DNA of 64,000 bases from Sclerodactyla briareus. Taxonomy: Eukaryota > Echinodermata > Holothuroidea > Dendrochirotida > Sclerodactylidae. The translations under genes were made by a program, and so were the position numbers. This document shows positions 37,561 through 49,819 of the stretch, piece after piece (within the stretch, counting starts at the first letter, position 1; every line of letters begins with the position of its first letter). Where the stretch lies: positions 1 through 64,000 of the forward strand of contig JAODTK010005777.1 in NCBI GenBank assembly GCA_026419785.1, written 5' to 3'. The notes under the pieces are model-generated. The model did not search any database. It was not told where the DNA came from and worked only from the letters and a program-made list of their open reading frames with translations.

Positions 37561-39589
37561 ATAAATGGGACCTAGTAATGGATTAGAATAGAGGAGTAGT
37601 ACAGTTAGCTATGCACACAGAAACTGTATGTTATAATATGGCACAATCAGCGCCAACGCGAAATTCATAATGAAGTTTCCACACAATCATATCCAAGAGC
37701 TGGACGCTATCAGGAAAGCTCATAGCAAGGGCCAGGTAGTGGCAATGAAACAATGCCACACCCCGCAAAATAAATGACCTAAACAATCCATATAACCCTA
37801 TGTAGACTCCCGCCTGCATATTTGTTCATTGCATAGCAAGAATAATTTCACTATCTTTGCAGACAGGAGGCGAGTGCCGCTTGTCCATCATGTGATGTAC
37901 ATGTGACACCTTTGTTGACGGCCGCACACAACAGGCACAGCTTAGTCCTACTAGTGGAGAACTCCAAATATGTATGAGCAAATTCGAACAATGACAAAAA
38001 AGACAGCATTATATTTTGGATTATTCAATGTTAGAAGTTTGCCATTATCTTCCTCATAATTTCCAGGATTTTTGCCAAGGATTTTGAGGCGTCTGAACCT
38101 GGAGGACTCGACAGAGTCCTGAGTACTTAGCAGCAGTCTGAGACCGGTCTGGTCACTGCATTCGAGTTTGGGAAAGTTAACAAAGACCGAGCCTTTAAAA
38201 ATCGGTCTGAGGACCGTCTCAAGGTATGAGAGCGTTTATTTTTAAAGTTTCCACAGCAAGTGACAACTAAATTAAGCTTAAACATAAACATCAGGATATG
38301 GTCATGGAACAGAAATACTTCACCAGTTCTGTTTACATGTGTACTTACCTTAGTTTAGCCACAGCTTCAAGAGGACTAGAGGGGGGTGATGTCCTGGCTC
38401 AGAAACAGGGCTAAGGTCATCTCTTGCTCCACCTCCTGATAAAGGAAAATAATTGGAAGTCAACACAGTAATCTAACAGCCTAATTAATATATACATAAA
38501 AAATCAGTGTTCCCCCTTTGATGTCACGAGGCAAATTTTCAATACTGATTGTGCCTGATCAGCCATACTGGATCAAAGGTGTTCGGTTTATTTTTATAAA
38601 TGAAGACCAACTACCAAGAGTCAAGTCATATTCAGGCCAAATGATTATTGGCCTTTAAAGTACAATGGTCACACAACGGATTCTCTCTTTAAAAGTCACA
38701 GACCTGTTTCTGTTTGTCCCATCAATCTTCCACCGAAAAATCAATTCATGATTCATGATGTATGTACTGCGATTATTGACCAAAGTAGGTTACAACTAAT
38801 GCACTGGCCAGAATACTCCAACGTTGATATTCTAGGAAAGCACCAGACATTGGCGAATCAGCTAAGGCTCAACTGATTTGTCACGTACATTCCACGCAGA
38901 ACAAACGTTTCTGCAAAATCGGGATCCAGAGAAACAGGACACAGACAAGTGTGGCTTTATTTTTGCTACCAGTTCGCCGCAATCACATCTAAGACACACA
39001 AAAAAAAAAAAACTGAGCATACAGTTCTGTTCCAGGCGTGCGATGGTTTGGTAATTATTTGAATGTGCATGTTGTTCATAGGCACAGCAGAAAAATCCCT
39101 CGTGGCGTCACGAAGGTCCCTCTGCACAGGTAAAAAAAATTATTTCTACTGTCATTGAAGGCAGTTCCATGGCAATTTCAGGGCCATTTCATCTTTTGAT
39201 AACATGCCCAAAAAGAATTATGAAAGTTTTGTTTTTTTTCCATGGACCATCGCCACTTTATTGTATCGCAAACCAATCGAATGGGCGCCTTTCGGAGGGC
39301 TTTTGGCACGGCCTATGCATTGGAGAGCGTGGGTGTGTGTTACGTTTAAGCAAAGTCAGTATGCTCAGCCCAATGAAAGCTCAAGTTTGGAGTTTTAGCC
39401 TCTGTTAGTGCTATAGCTCTTCTCCCGTAAGTCAATTCAAGCAGTTATGAAGTAGCAAATCCTTCAGCAGGGTGTAGAACAGTATATAGTTAGCTCAAGC
39501 CCTTCGTTTTGGTCATGTAAGACCACGGTACACGACTCCGTAATTTGGCTTAGCCTAGCACAACACGTCAGACTTGGGTACATTTGTTA

Positions 39590-39665
39590 ATAGTGTTCAA
39601 CGATTATGCCAATATCGGAAATTACCGATTATTTTTCCCTATATCGTCCAATTCCGATACCGTTA
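39590..39665 (+). repeat. Fragment of a CGATATCGG-type dispersed element
   Basis: AGTGTTCAACGATTATGCCA followed by ATATCGG, then CCGATTA, CCGATACCGTTA words, resembles the end of common hAT-like non-autonomous elements. A possible opposite end near 40600-40690 (GGTAATCGGTATC, TCGATCCGATAA) is uncertain. Between 39.7 and 40.9 kb I see nothing else. Confidence 0.35.
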
Positions 39666-40989
39666 TTCAAGCAGCACATTACAAGTTCAGGATCTAAATT
39701 GCATTACGTAGGCAACTGCCTGAGTTAAATCCATCATAGACCTACAGGTGTAGTGTCATATTCAGCTTTAGTTCCAAGTCAATCTTACACCGATCCATCA
39801 TTTATTGAATGCATATGTTGGGCTCCCGGCAAGGGAACAAAATATGATATGCCAGCGTCCGAAAGGGATTCGGATAGTACCAATACTCTGGAGATATCAA
39901 AAAGATGATATGCGCGCCGGCTACACGAGAAGCTGAAAATATTTTCCTTTTGATGAATGCCAACAGCGCAGCACAGGAATACTGCTCGTTTGCGAGTGCA
40001 TACAGCCACAAGGACATGGTAGTGTGTACCGTGGGTCACACATGTAGTGCGGTCACTTACATAAACTTGATCATCTCTCCGCACAAAGTTAATGTCCAAT
40101 AGGTTTTAAGATTAAACGAACACTCGAGCGTAGCTATTGCGAATTGGCGAGAATATTGCGGTGGCCTGTGACTGGCTAGACCTACGGTACCAATCCATGA
40201 TTAAATTGCTTGATTCCTAATTTCCACTGGATACAACAATGATAATTATTAGTTTTCAGCATGATTTTAGCACATTCACAATCCAATTCCAGGCCGTTTC
40301 TTGCTTTCAGCTCCCTGTCCAAATCGAGGCATACGTATGTGTAGCATAGGGCCATTCGTAGTTCTGTGTGTCTTATGTCAAGGTAAAGAAGCTATGCACA
40401 CAGCTAATTTATAATCTGCCCGCAGGTGACGTACATTGTTACCTGTTGCACAGGTGTCAGAGTCCTAGCACAAGGTTAGGGCAGTGGACCTCTGTACTCC
40501 GACACTGATTCCTAATTTGTCTTAATTTTGAATGTGGTTTACTTACACAAGTGTACCAATTTCGAGCAATAATGTTTGCAAAATTTTGCCACCCATATGC
40601 TATGGGTAATCGGTATCTTGTGTTCGGAACCAGATGAGCAATTTAACCAATTCTATCTGCCATAATCGTGTCGATCCGATAATTTTTTAACACAAGTTGC
40701 ATGTTCTTCCGAACCTCGTAGATACGATATACCAATCCAGTGAGCGGACAAAAGGTTTGTGACTGCGATCACATACCTTTGGAAGCAAGTACGGTTATGT
40801 GTTTATCTACCTCGCTCACCAAACGCACCTATTCCGTATTCGTAGGGAGGGTCCAAATTTCGTTAGTGGACCGAATTCGTTACCAGCATCTTTCGCGTAA
40901 CTGGATCCTAGATTGCGCGTGTTTTATAACTAACGCGCACTGATGAGCTAACAATACGAAATGGAATCTTTTGAACGCCACAAATCTGC

Positions 40990-41062
40990 ACACCCCCCCC
41001 CCCACCCCCCCCCCCCCCCCACCCCCCCCCCCCTCCCCCCCCCCCCCCCCTCCCCCCCCCTC
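40990..41062 (+). repeat. Poly-C tract
   Basis: About 70 bp of nearly pure C with a few A and T interruptions. It yields a meaningless His/Pro-rich frame. Similar but shorter C or G runs occur throughout the window (for example 6790, 20032, 30944, 33570, 43765, 45780, 61462). Confidence 0.95.
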
Positions 41063-43034
41063 TATTCACTGCGACGGGCGAGAATATCGCGTTATATTTT
41101 GACTAACCGATTTGTTACCAGCCACTCTCCATGCATATTTATTTGCCGTTGTATATATTGTGGACAACTTGGTGTTTCCATGAGAAGCCGAAGTCTTGAC
41201 TCTTTTTAGAGCCCAGGAAATATATAATCAGAGTGGGTTTCTAAGATAACAGCGCCATAAGTTTTATCGGTAAAGATCCGGACCCTCTTGAGTTTTATCG
41301 TACTCGGACGATGCCCGCCAACTTTCCAGCTGGAGGCAAACCTCTGTAACTTGTGTTCCGTCGATGATACAACTGAAAGATAAAAGCTGCAATAACAGGA
41401 CACAATTGTGAGTTTCTTTCTACTATTCAATACACGTCTGGTTCGCAAATGTAATACAGGTACGTAACTTTGGACCCCCCATCATACTATCATTATCAGT
41501 CCCCATTGTTAATTCGCAAAACACTAAACCTACATATAGACCTACTACTAAACAATGTAGCCGAGGTTGTAGGCGTAGCAAAATTTGCCAAATAGTTACT
41601 CGGAATTAGAGCAACAACAGTATTTCATTAAAAATTAGAGACGAAATTTCGTATACGAAGTACTTCTCGAACCTGACGAGTAAGTATCTTTTGAAATCTT
41701 TAAATTTTCTCATCTTTCTCGGGGCGTAAACGATGACTTCATGACATTCAAAGAGGGACACGGCCAAGCGCATTTTATTTTTCACCGTAAGAGAACAAGC
41801 GCAATAAAGTTGGCTGGAGTGCCAATAACATAAAATCGAACACTGTTTCGTGGGCGTTTGCTGATGAAATGCTGCCAAGTCACCTTCGCTTCATTTTCAG
41901 TCGGTCTATTTTGGTGTTTTGTCTTCATAAGAGTTGATTCAATATCCTCTCTAATGACCCATACAACCGGAATTTCCAACTTTGGAGCTTCCCCAAACTT
42001 TTTTATACAACTAATTTATACCGTGAATGATTACCAATGCTCGGAAATCCAGTGCTTCGGGCTGGCCGTCCGGCCATGACCATTTTCAGACAAGGGGCGG
42101 CGATCTACGTCAAATATTGGGGGGAGGTGGCGCCGGGGTGGTGGCATATGAGTTGACACCCTCTACGCGAGTGTCCCATTGGTTGGCGCGTATCGTACAA
42201 GAGAATTTTCCGTTTTACAGACCCCCAAATTCAGGAAACGGCACTTCCGGCCATCTGTCATCAAATCAACATCCTAAAAGTGGCGATAAAGTCCTCGATT
42301 TTTTCCTTCAGAAACATTTTCGAAGAAACTGATCTATGCCCTTCCGTACAATTCGGCGCCAGGCACCATCGGTGACCGCTAGGTACAAGGAAGACCCCCC
42401 CCCCCCATTGCAGAAACATCACTTCCGATCCGTATGCAGTAGCGCAACGGTCCCTAAAATTGGCAATATTTTTTCAGAAATTTAGTCTCAAAAAAACCTT
42501 CTTGACGTACGACCTGTTCGAGGGGTATTCCTTACAATTCGGATCACCATCAGTTGACGCGTAGGGTTACCGGAAAATCTCATTGGTTGGATGTTGTTCG
42601 CATCTTAAAATTTGCTTGAACATCACTGTCATGGAAAATGTATTCCACTTTTCGGCATTGAGTACAAGGATTGACCAGCAGCGAGTAAATTCGGTCAATT
42701 TTTTTTTTTATAGTGGCCATGCGTCAATCAACGCGAAACCTCCATAGTGATGTTCACGATCCCCTGCCTTGTCTTTTCGTTGCATATAACTTTCATATCC
42801 TATAAGAAACAGCACGTCAGCTGCAGCCATGCATCTGAACAATGAGGACAGAAGTAGACTGACCTCATCTATTGGTTATGTGCATGTTACGATAAAATGG
42901 CAGTTGATTTCCAGCTTTTTGTAGTGTGTGAGGGGTCACATAACCATGTCCGCACCAAAGTCTCCTTGTAGCCTACCATAGTTCAACTTCACCCACTTGA
43001 AATGAACACGCATGAAAGGGGAAAAACACGTCAT

Positions 43035-43435
43035 ATTTTGTTTTATTATTGGGAAGCCGGGAGAATAGTAGAGCGGTATCAGTTCGCTTTCATGCAACAG
43101 GTCCGGGTTCGCATTCCAGCCGATCTCACCGGCGTTTTTACCAGAAGTGGCTGTATTGCAGTTCGACTGGCTGTGTTCCTGGTCTTAGGTTCTCTGGTCC
43201 TGCTTGTTGAGGCAGGGGGCTTGTATTTTCGGGGGGTTGTTTCGTGTGCACTTTTCATAGGTCTCGTGCGGGTCGGCTGAGAGCGTCCGCGTCGAACTCT
43301 TCCGCTCCTCCCCGGTTCTGAGAAGGGGGTCAGGTCCTGGAGTTCACTGATCGTCCGTCGGATGGGGACGTAAATGGCGGTCCGGCGCAGGGATTGTGTC
43401 ACCTGCCTCGATATAAGCTGAGCACTAGTCGAGAA
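43035..43435 (+). mobile_element. tRNA-derived SINE-like element
   Basis: The head AGTAGAGCGGTATCAGTTCGC...GGTCCGGGTTCGCATTCC resembles pol III A and B boxes (B box at 43106-43117). The body is GC-rich and ends in GGAGTTCACTGATCGTCCGTCGGATGGGGACGTAAATGGCGGTCC, a SINE-type 3' domain whose relative lies at 19.1 kb. It is not a functional tRNA, since the stems do not pair fully. Confidence 0.6.
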
Positions 43436-43739
43436 GAGTCAGGCGAGTTGTCGCCGTGCTCATCCACTATCCGAAATTCGTTTATGGTTTCCACGATGAG
43501 TCAAATTGGCTTCCTGAACCCCGTAGCAATCAAATCAATCATATTGCCTAAATTAGAATATGACAAGTTATGTAACATGGGCCCTACTTGCATTTACAGT
43601 AACGTAAAAGACAGAATACAGCTCGCGCAGCGCGATTTTTTTGCCTTTCGGCCTTCCCAACATAAATTTAACAATCGAATAAGAATATGAGTTAACCTGG
43701 TGTTATGGCAGTACTGTACATATGATTATAGAGATTTTT

Positions 43740-43860
43740 TTTTTCCCATCCGCAAAATATTGGTGGGGGGGGGGGGAGCATTTTATATATGTCCCCCACC
43801 AAAAATATTAAGGGACATGTCCCCTCTCCCCCCCCCCCCAACGTCCCCCGTGATCGCCGC
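43740..43860 (+). repeat. GTCCCC/GGGGGAC-rich repeat fragment
   Basis: It contains ATATTGGTGGGGGG...TTTTATATATGTCCCCCACC then AAGGGACATGTCCCC and CCGTGATCGCCGCCCATG. A related scrap at 42085-42130 (GGCGGCGATCTACGTCAAATATTGGGGGGAGG) lies in the opposite sense. It looks like the end of a dispersed element of unknown class. Confidence 0.45.
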
Positions 43861-44099
43861 CCATGAGACTACTATTATACAATAACATTATCCACATAAG
43901 TTTCAGCCAATTGTGATCTGGGTGATGTTTTCTTATTCCCAGCCATCTTTAATATAATAGCTCCATGTTAGCCAATTAGAGAAACCCTGACAGAATTTGT
44001 GGTCTTCGGTGGCCCTGTCTTGTGTGCCGATGTTGTATGCTAGACCCTCTCCGCACCGGTCGTCATTCGAGGCGGGCGGTCCGGTTTTGGTACTTCCTA

Positions 44100-44600
44100 G
44101 ATTGTTCCTGTTTGTCAAAGGAACTGCAAGACAACTCATCTTGGATACAACGGGGTTATCTCGTGGAGAATGTAACCATCATCTTAGGTCCAACTCCCCA
44201 AACCCCATTTCAAGACGATGTTCCTATGTGGAGTTATTACCTTCAGTTTGGGGCATTAAGCAGAGATTGGGGAAATCCCAATTGCGCAATAACGCATGAC
44301 ATCACACTCAGACAACCCGGAAAAAATATGTTATGTATTTCATCGTTTCATTTGTTTATATAGTGGCATCATTTAATGCAAAGTTCTGTTGTTCTTTCAT
44401 CACCAGAGTATATAACCCAAACCTACCAATCCACTACAGGTTAGCAAACTTTCCCATAACTAAATCTTCGAAATGAAATTAATGTTTGATCCATAGAAAA
44501 CAAATGTTTGCAGGGTTGTGCAATAACATATTATTATTGCACGATGGGATGCCTTCCGATCTGCGCAATACTCATCTTCCACAAAACACAAACTTCAGGA
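44100..44600 (+). repeat. Dispersed repeat X, copy 2
   Basis: Second copy of the repeat at 16590-17110, same orientation, about 75-80 per cent alike by eye over the best blocks. It lies in the intergenic part between VPS50 and the AKAP9-like gene. A (CT)n run follows at 44755-44775. Confidence 0.75.
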
Positions 44601-45094
44601 TCAGTGAACTCCGAACGGAAAGTCTTATGAATTTTTCTTCCGGTATGGAACTGACCCTCATTTTTTACCAGCTTTATAGAGCACGCTTTAGAAATCATCC
44701 TGCCAGTGTCCGTTGAGTAGGCCTATAGTAGGCTGGCAGTGGTGTTGCAGCTACTCTCTCTCTCTTTCTCTCTCAGAGTGCGCAGGTGCCGGGTGTCGGG
44801 TAGGCTGTGGTTAAGACCATGATACTTTGATATTCCCGATTACCTGCTGCTTAATGTACACCACTCGCGGAATGTCTGCAGTGCGCCATCATATATTTGT
44901 GTTTGTATCTGTATCACCATGATTATTTAAAGCCAGTCGGGCTGCATATTGGTGTGTATACCGATAAGCAACAATCCAGCTTCAAGAAGGTCTTAAAACA
45001 ATAATCGTCTCAACGCAAAAGACCTAGGTGTCGGGTGGATGGTTGCTGTGTCCAGTACGTGCTACTACGTGGCGCAGTCATGATGGGGGAGGGG

Positions 45095-45555
45095 GGGGGG
45101 CGGCAGTGGTGGCGAACCCAGTATTTCCCGACGGGGGGTCCGAGTCCCCGGGACGGGGGGGGGGGGAAGTTTCCCCGACGAGGCTCACCCTACCCCCTAG
45201 GTCAAAACCTGATTTGATGTTTTCATTTTTGAAATTTTTCTGCAGGAAGAAAAAAAAGAAAAAATGAAATACCCATTGTGGAGGGCATGGTACTTTAATA
45301 AACTTCCCAATCATCAGGCGCCCCCTTATTAGTTAGAATAGGGTCAGGTATCCCGATAACTGCACAGGAAAAAATACCTGGGCACTGCGTCGTGAAAGCA
45401 CACCACTCTACACAGAGGCAAAACAGTGATTAGACGGGCCAGAACGAGCATCCTCCCCAAAACGAATGTTACCTTAATCTCTTGCAGCGACATTTCGAAG
45501 AGATCCATAATGCTTGTGTATCCTATCTATAGATTCCACGATTGGATAGTCGGTA
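45095..45555 (+). repeat. Dispersed repeat D, copy 2
   Basis: The left part has CCCGACGGGGGGTCCGAG, long G runs, and CCTAGGTCAAAACCTGATTTGATGTTTTC. The right part has CACTGCGTCGTGAAAGCACACCACTC and CTTGTGTATCCTATCTATAG. The same order occurs inverted at 32405-32885. No protein is encoded. Confidence 0.7.
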
Positions 45556-45989
45556 GGAAGATGATTACGCTGATCTTAAGCTCGAGCGAGGAACCTGGCA
45601 TTATATAGAAAAAGGCGCGCCGAAATTTTCGGCTTCAATTAGGAATTTTCACTCTAAGTTTGGAAATATCTACGGAGGGGCAAGAAGCCTCGTTGGGGTG
45701 TGGACATTTTAGCGTACCCACTCGGGCTCCGACGAGATGGGGAAGGAAACTGCCGACAGTGGGGGGGGCATGGGCCCCCTTACCCCCCCCCCCTCCCCGT
45801 GGCGCCACTGGGGGGGGGGGGTGCGTGAGACGCGCTCGCTCTCCCATGAAAGTCCCCAGTGCCCCCATCCCCACCTAAGAATTTGGAGTTTTTTGGTGGA
45901 AAAAACAAGTCCCAAAGTTTGCGCCCATGTGTCTCGGGGGGAGGTGAAATTTGACATATCGAACAGATCAGAGCATTATCAACTAGAGC

Positions 45990-47730
45990 ACCAATGGTGC
46001 TGTTAGCTCAAACTGCACAAATGTACTAAGACCAAAGACAATATGTGACAAAATGGTTCAAGTGGCAGTTTCAAAAACAATGGCCATGGTGCCCCTTTAC
46101 GATTTCGGACCATGCTGGCCCCAGCAGTCAATACAATATTCCTCATGGGCTGCAGGGCCCACCAGTGATATGGGACTGCGGTCCGATATCCCTGAACCAC
46201 CCCAAAGGTACAGCTATTAGACCCTCCATTAGACTGACCATCAGCACTGTGTACCAGAATTTGTAGGAGTACAAGATTCTGCAGTATTTCATATATTGGG
46301 GCCCTAGGGCTCAAAGTTCCCAAGGACCTGCAATGGCCCTCTGCACAAGGGACCGGGGTACATGTACCTTAGAAGAAAATCAATCAGAGCTTGTGGGAGA
46401 AGATTGCATTTCAAGTTCACCATTGTGCGAAATTTCATTTAAATGGGCCAACATGCCCAAGTAGGACCTTGGATAAAAAAAAAATCTGAACACCCCAAAG
46501 GTACGGCTGTTAGACCATCATTATTGACCGGAATTGTCAGCATCGTGCAACAAAATTCGTAAGAGTAGAAGCATTTCGCGTGCTTCTACATGATGGGACC
46601 CTAGGGCCAAAACTGGGCCTTGGGACCAAAAATTCCTGAGCACCATGAAGGTATGGCATTGACCACCATTAGGGCCACCAATTTATCGGGAGATTGCAAG
46701 ATTTTTTTTTTGCGAGTTTTCTAGGATGGCGCCCTATGGCTCAAACCGCGCCTTGAGCCCAAAATTGCTGAAACACCCTCAAATGGCCTTTACCAAAAGG
46801 AACTGTTCATGTTAATCTTGAAGAACATCAATTTATTCTTGTGGGGGAGATGCATTTCAAGTTACCATTGTGTGAAATTCATAAAATGGCCCATGTGCCA
46901 TGTGGGACCTTAGACCGAAAATTCCTAAAACACCCCAAAGGATAGGCTGTTAGAACCATCAATACCTCAGCCACTGAATGTCCGCACTGTGCACCAAACT
47001 TTTAAGAGGAGAAGAATTTTGAGTAATTCAACAGACGGCCCCAGGGCCCACACTGGGCCTTGGGACCTACCTCCCTGGGCACCCTGAAGGTACAGCTATT
47101 CGACCCTCCTTATGACTGACTCAGGCACTGTTGCAAACAACATTTGAAGAGATACAAGATTGCAATATTTCATATAATAGGCCTAGGGCCCAAAAACTGG
47201 GCCTTGAACCAAAATTCCTGAACCACCCATTATGGCCATCTTACCAAAGGACATTCACACGAACATTTGAAGAACATCAATTGAATCTTGTGGATGTGAA
47301 GGAGATGCATTTCAAGTACTATGTGAGAAAATTTCATTAAAATGGGCCTCGGGGCCAAGGGGACCTTGGACCAAAAATTCCTGAAAAAACCCGAGGGTAC
47401 AGGACTGTATAGACCATCATTTGGAATGAAACATAAGCACTGTTGACACAAATTGTAGGAGATACATTGTGAAATTACACATAATGGTTTAATCTGCCCC
47501 TTTATGACCTTTGACCTTGACCTTCACAAGTGTCACAAACATGTCCCAAGGGTCAATAAAAATTGTGCCCAAGTTTGGTCGACTTCCAATCCAGAAATAA
47601 CCGTTTGGGGGCCAAATAGGCAATGTTAACACACGGTAGATCGACAGATAGATAGATAGATAGATAGATGATAGATAGAGTGACAGCAGATTCCAATAGC
47701 TCAACAGAATAGCTGGTTTGAGCTAAAAAT
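45990..47730 (+). mobile_element. Family 2 tandem-core element (Helentron-derived HINE/pearl-like)
   Basis: The left end has the palindrome AGCACCAATGGTGCT and then TTAGCTCAAAC (46003-46013). A core array follows, then a GATA microsatellite (47645-47680), then TAGCTCAA (47697-47704), a 12-base loop and TTTGAGCTAA (47717-47726). The right hairpin arm is the inverted match of the left end, the same plan as family 1 although the sequences are unrelated. No helicase is encoded. The class is inferred from structure alone. Confidence 0.7.
46180..47500 (+). repeat. ~148-bp subunits in a ~447-bp higher-order tandem repeat
   Basis: CCTGAAC.ACCCCAAAGGTA variants recur at about 46190, 46330, 46485, 46634, 46768, 46925, 47073, 47217 and 47380. 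Every third subunit is the distinct type with 'AATGGCC...ACCAAAGGA' and 'TTGAAGAACATCAAT' (near 46330, 46775 and 47225), giving three trimers of 445-450 bp. Confidence 0.8.
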
Positions 47731-49815
47731 CCTCGCGGTGGGGGCGCGCGAATAAGGTGTCTGTTGCCGTTCCGCGGTTCCTCTAGTCATACTGCACAAA
47801 AAAAAGTGGAAAGCCTAAAATGTCAATATATCCAATGAAAATCGGGACCGATTCCATCTCAGTAGTAGTTGTATTATGTTCGTAAGTGAGTAAAAAGAGT
47901 ACAAACTGATGTTGGCATTGGGTTTGTTGAGGGAGTGATGTGGTTAACCGTAACCAATTTATTACGAACAATCGAGGATTTGGGTTCAAGTCGACAGGCG
48001 AGGAAGTTAATGTTCCGGGGAACTGAGAGACGAAAATCCGAGCAAATATTTACGTTTTAGCTTCTCACCCCCCCCCCCTCTCCCACCTCCAGCATGATCG
48101 TCCTTCTGCGCGTCTCTGGATTTGGTGCGCTATTAGTGCACCAGATCGCAATTCAAAACCACATGAACAGGCAAGACCCATTCGTACATTGTGTAATATT
48201 GTTTACATTGAATGCACGTTCACTTGGCCTAACCAATCATTCTTTCTGTGAAATTAGGCTAAGGACTTTGGACAATCCGCCATGAACGTTTATCCATCGT
48301 CGCAGTGTGACGAGCCGACCGCGGGCCGCGGGATGAGCGAGGACTTGGTGGATCGTGGAATAAGAGTTCCAGTTCAGTTCAGATAGTCGATGCTGTTCCC
48401 ACCTGACTGAAAGGTATTTGGGATTTTTCAAGCCTCCACTGGTGTCAGTAGGGATGGCTGCTGGCCCTCAGGGATTCTGGCGCCGGGAACGATAGCAGTC
48501 TTCGGCAACTTGACTTTGCTAGTTTGCTAGTGTCGTGGTCTTAGAATTACGGGTCTTGTTCCAAGATCAGTTTTGCGAGGCCTGACTCGGTACTAAGCGC
48601 ATTGACGGTGTCCAATGTCAAGGAGATTGACCATATACTAGCTCAAGATGGGAACTGGAGGATGTTCGGTGAACTCTGAGGGTCCAGGAGTGCCGCAGTT
48701 CTTCACAACTGATCACTGGTTGCTTTTCATTACACGCAGCCTGCTTTCAAAATCCGAGGGAAGCACGTCCGGCTTTAAGAGCCTGACGTGAACAGATGAA
48801 AGGACCCGAAAGTAGCCACAGTGTATGCTGACACGCTTGGACAGCTGTTCGGTGAGGGTGGAGAGTGAATCGAAACCCAAGATTGAGTAGCGATACGTCA
48901 GGCCATCTTGACTAATTTATGGGTGAACGTTCGTTCGCATCTGCTGCTGCTCATTGCTGGATGTTCTTCTGAACTCCGCTGGCGCTACCTTTCAGCTCAT
49001 TACAGCGTGGATCAGCAAACATGGGTGGGTGGGGAAAATTTACCTTGGATTACCTCAATGAGCTTCTACATATTCGCGACCACCAGCTGACTCTGTATTT
49101 ACTATGTTTCATTGCAAATCGGACACGTTCCTCATTCGACCTCTGACCTCACATGACTCTGGATGACCTCTAATGTCCTTACAATTTCCCACGAAATGGG
49201 TTGACCAGCGTGTGACGTATTCCCAACTCCAACCATCATAGCATTTAATGGTTTGAATGATATGAATTACCGGCATTTTACCTCAAATACCTTGAAGAAA
49301 TGACCTTCGAAATCTTGACAACAGATGTTGGCTCCATATCTCAACTTTATGGTCGAGGCTGACTTCTTTGACTTCTCAGATTATATGATTATGCCCCGCA
49401 TCCTTGGGCTGCCAGTGAGCTAACCCCCCCCCTCCCCCCCTCTCGAGTTGTTGGGCCCTTGTCTAACTATACTAGGCAAGAGGATGTTTGCCCTATTTTT
49501 CCAATTCAAAGAGGCGATATATCATCTTCTCTCACAACATCCGCAGATGATGGACAAGTGTCAACATAAGGTCAAGACAAAAGTTGTGTCACAGTAATAT
49601 GTCTACTTATTTCACATCAAGATACATCCTGAGGAAAATACTGTTTTGATGATGAATTGCATTGAAACACTTCTTCAATCGTGACTCATGTAAATGTCCC
49701 GTTGCCAACTGGCTACAGAAATGATAAAGCCCCCTTTTAAAGACAACAATTTGCCTGGGCATTACAGAATCTATATACTTACCTACTGAACAGAGAGGAA
49801 ACGATCAAGCATAAT
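47730..49815. other. Intergenic stretch without recognised features
   Basis: I find no conserved exon, RNA gene or clear repeat here. A CpG-rich patch at 48290-48345 (CGTCGCAGTGTGACGAGCCG, CGCGGGCCGCGGG) could mark a promoter, but nothing downstream supports it. Confidence 0.4.
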
Positions 49816-49819
49816 AAGC

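Noticed and set aside
40961-41209. Pro-rich plus-strand protein
   Set aside because: Translation of a poly-C tract.
43100-43120. tRNA gene
   Set aside because: Pol III box-like words are present here and at 58.28 kb, but acceptor and anticodon stems do not form, and both continue into SINE bodies.
48280-48350. CpG-rich promoter of VPS50
   Set aside because: The patch is short and more than 11 kb from the nearest VPS50 exon, and no first exon could be recognised.
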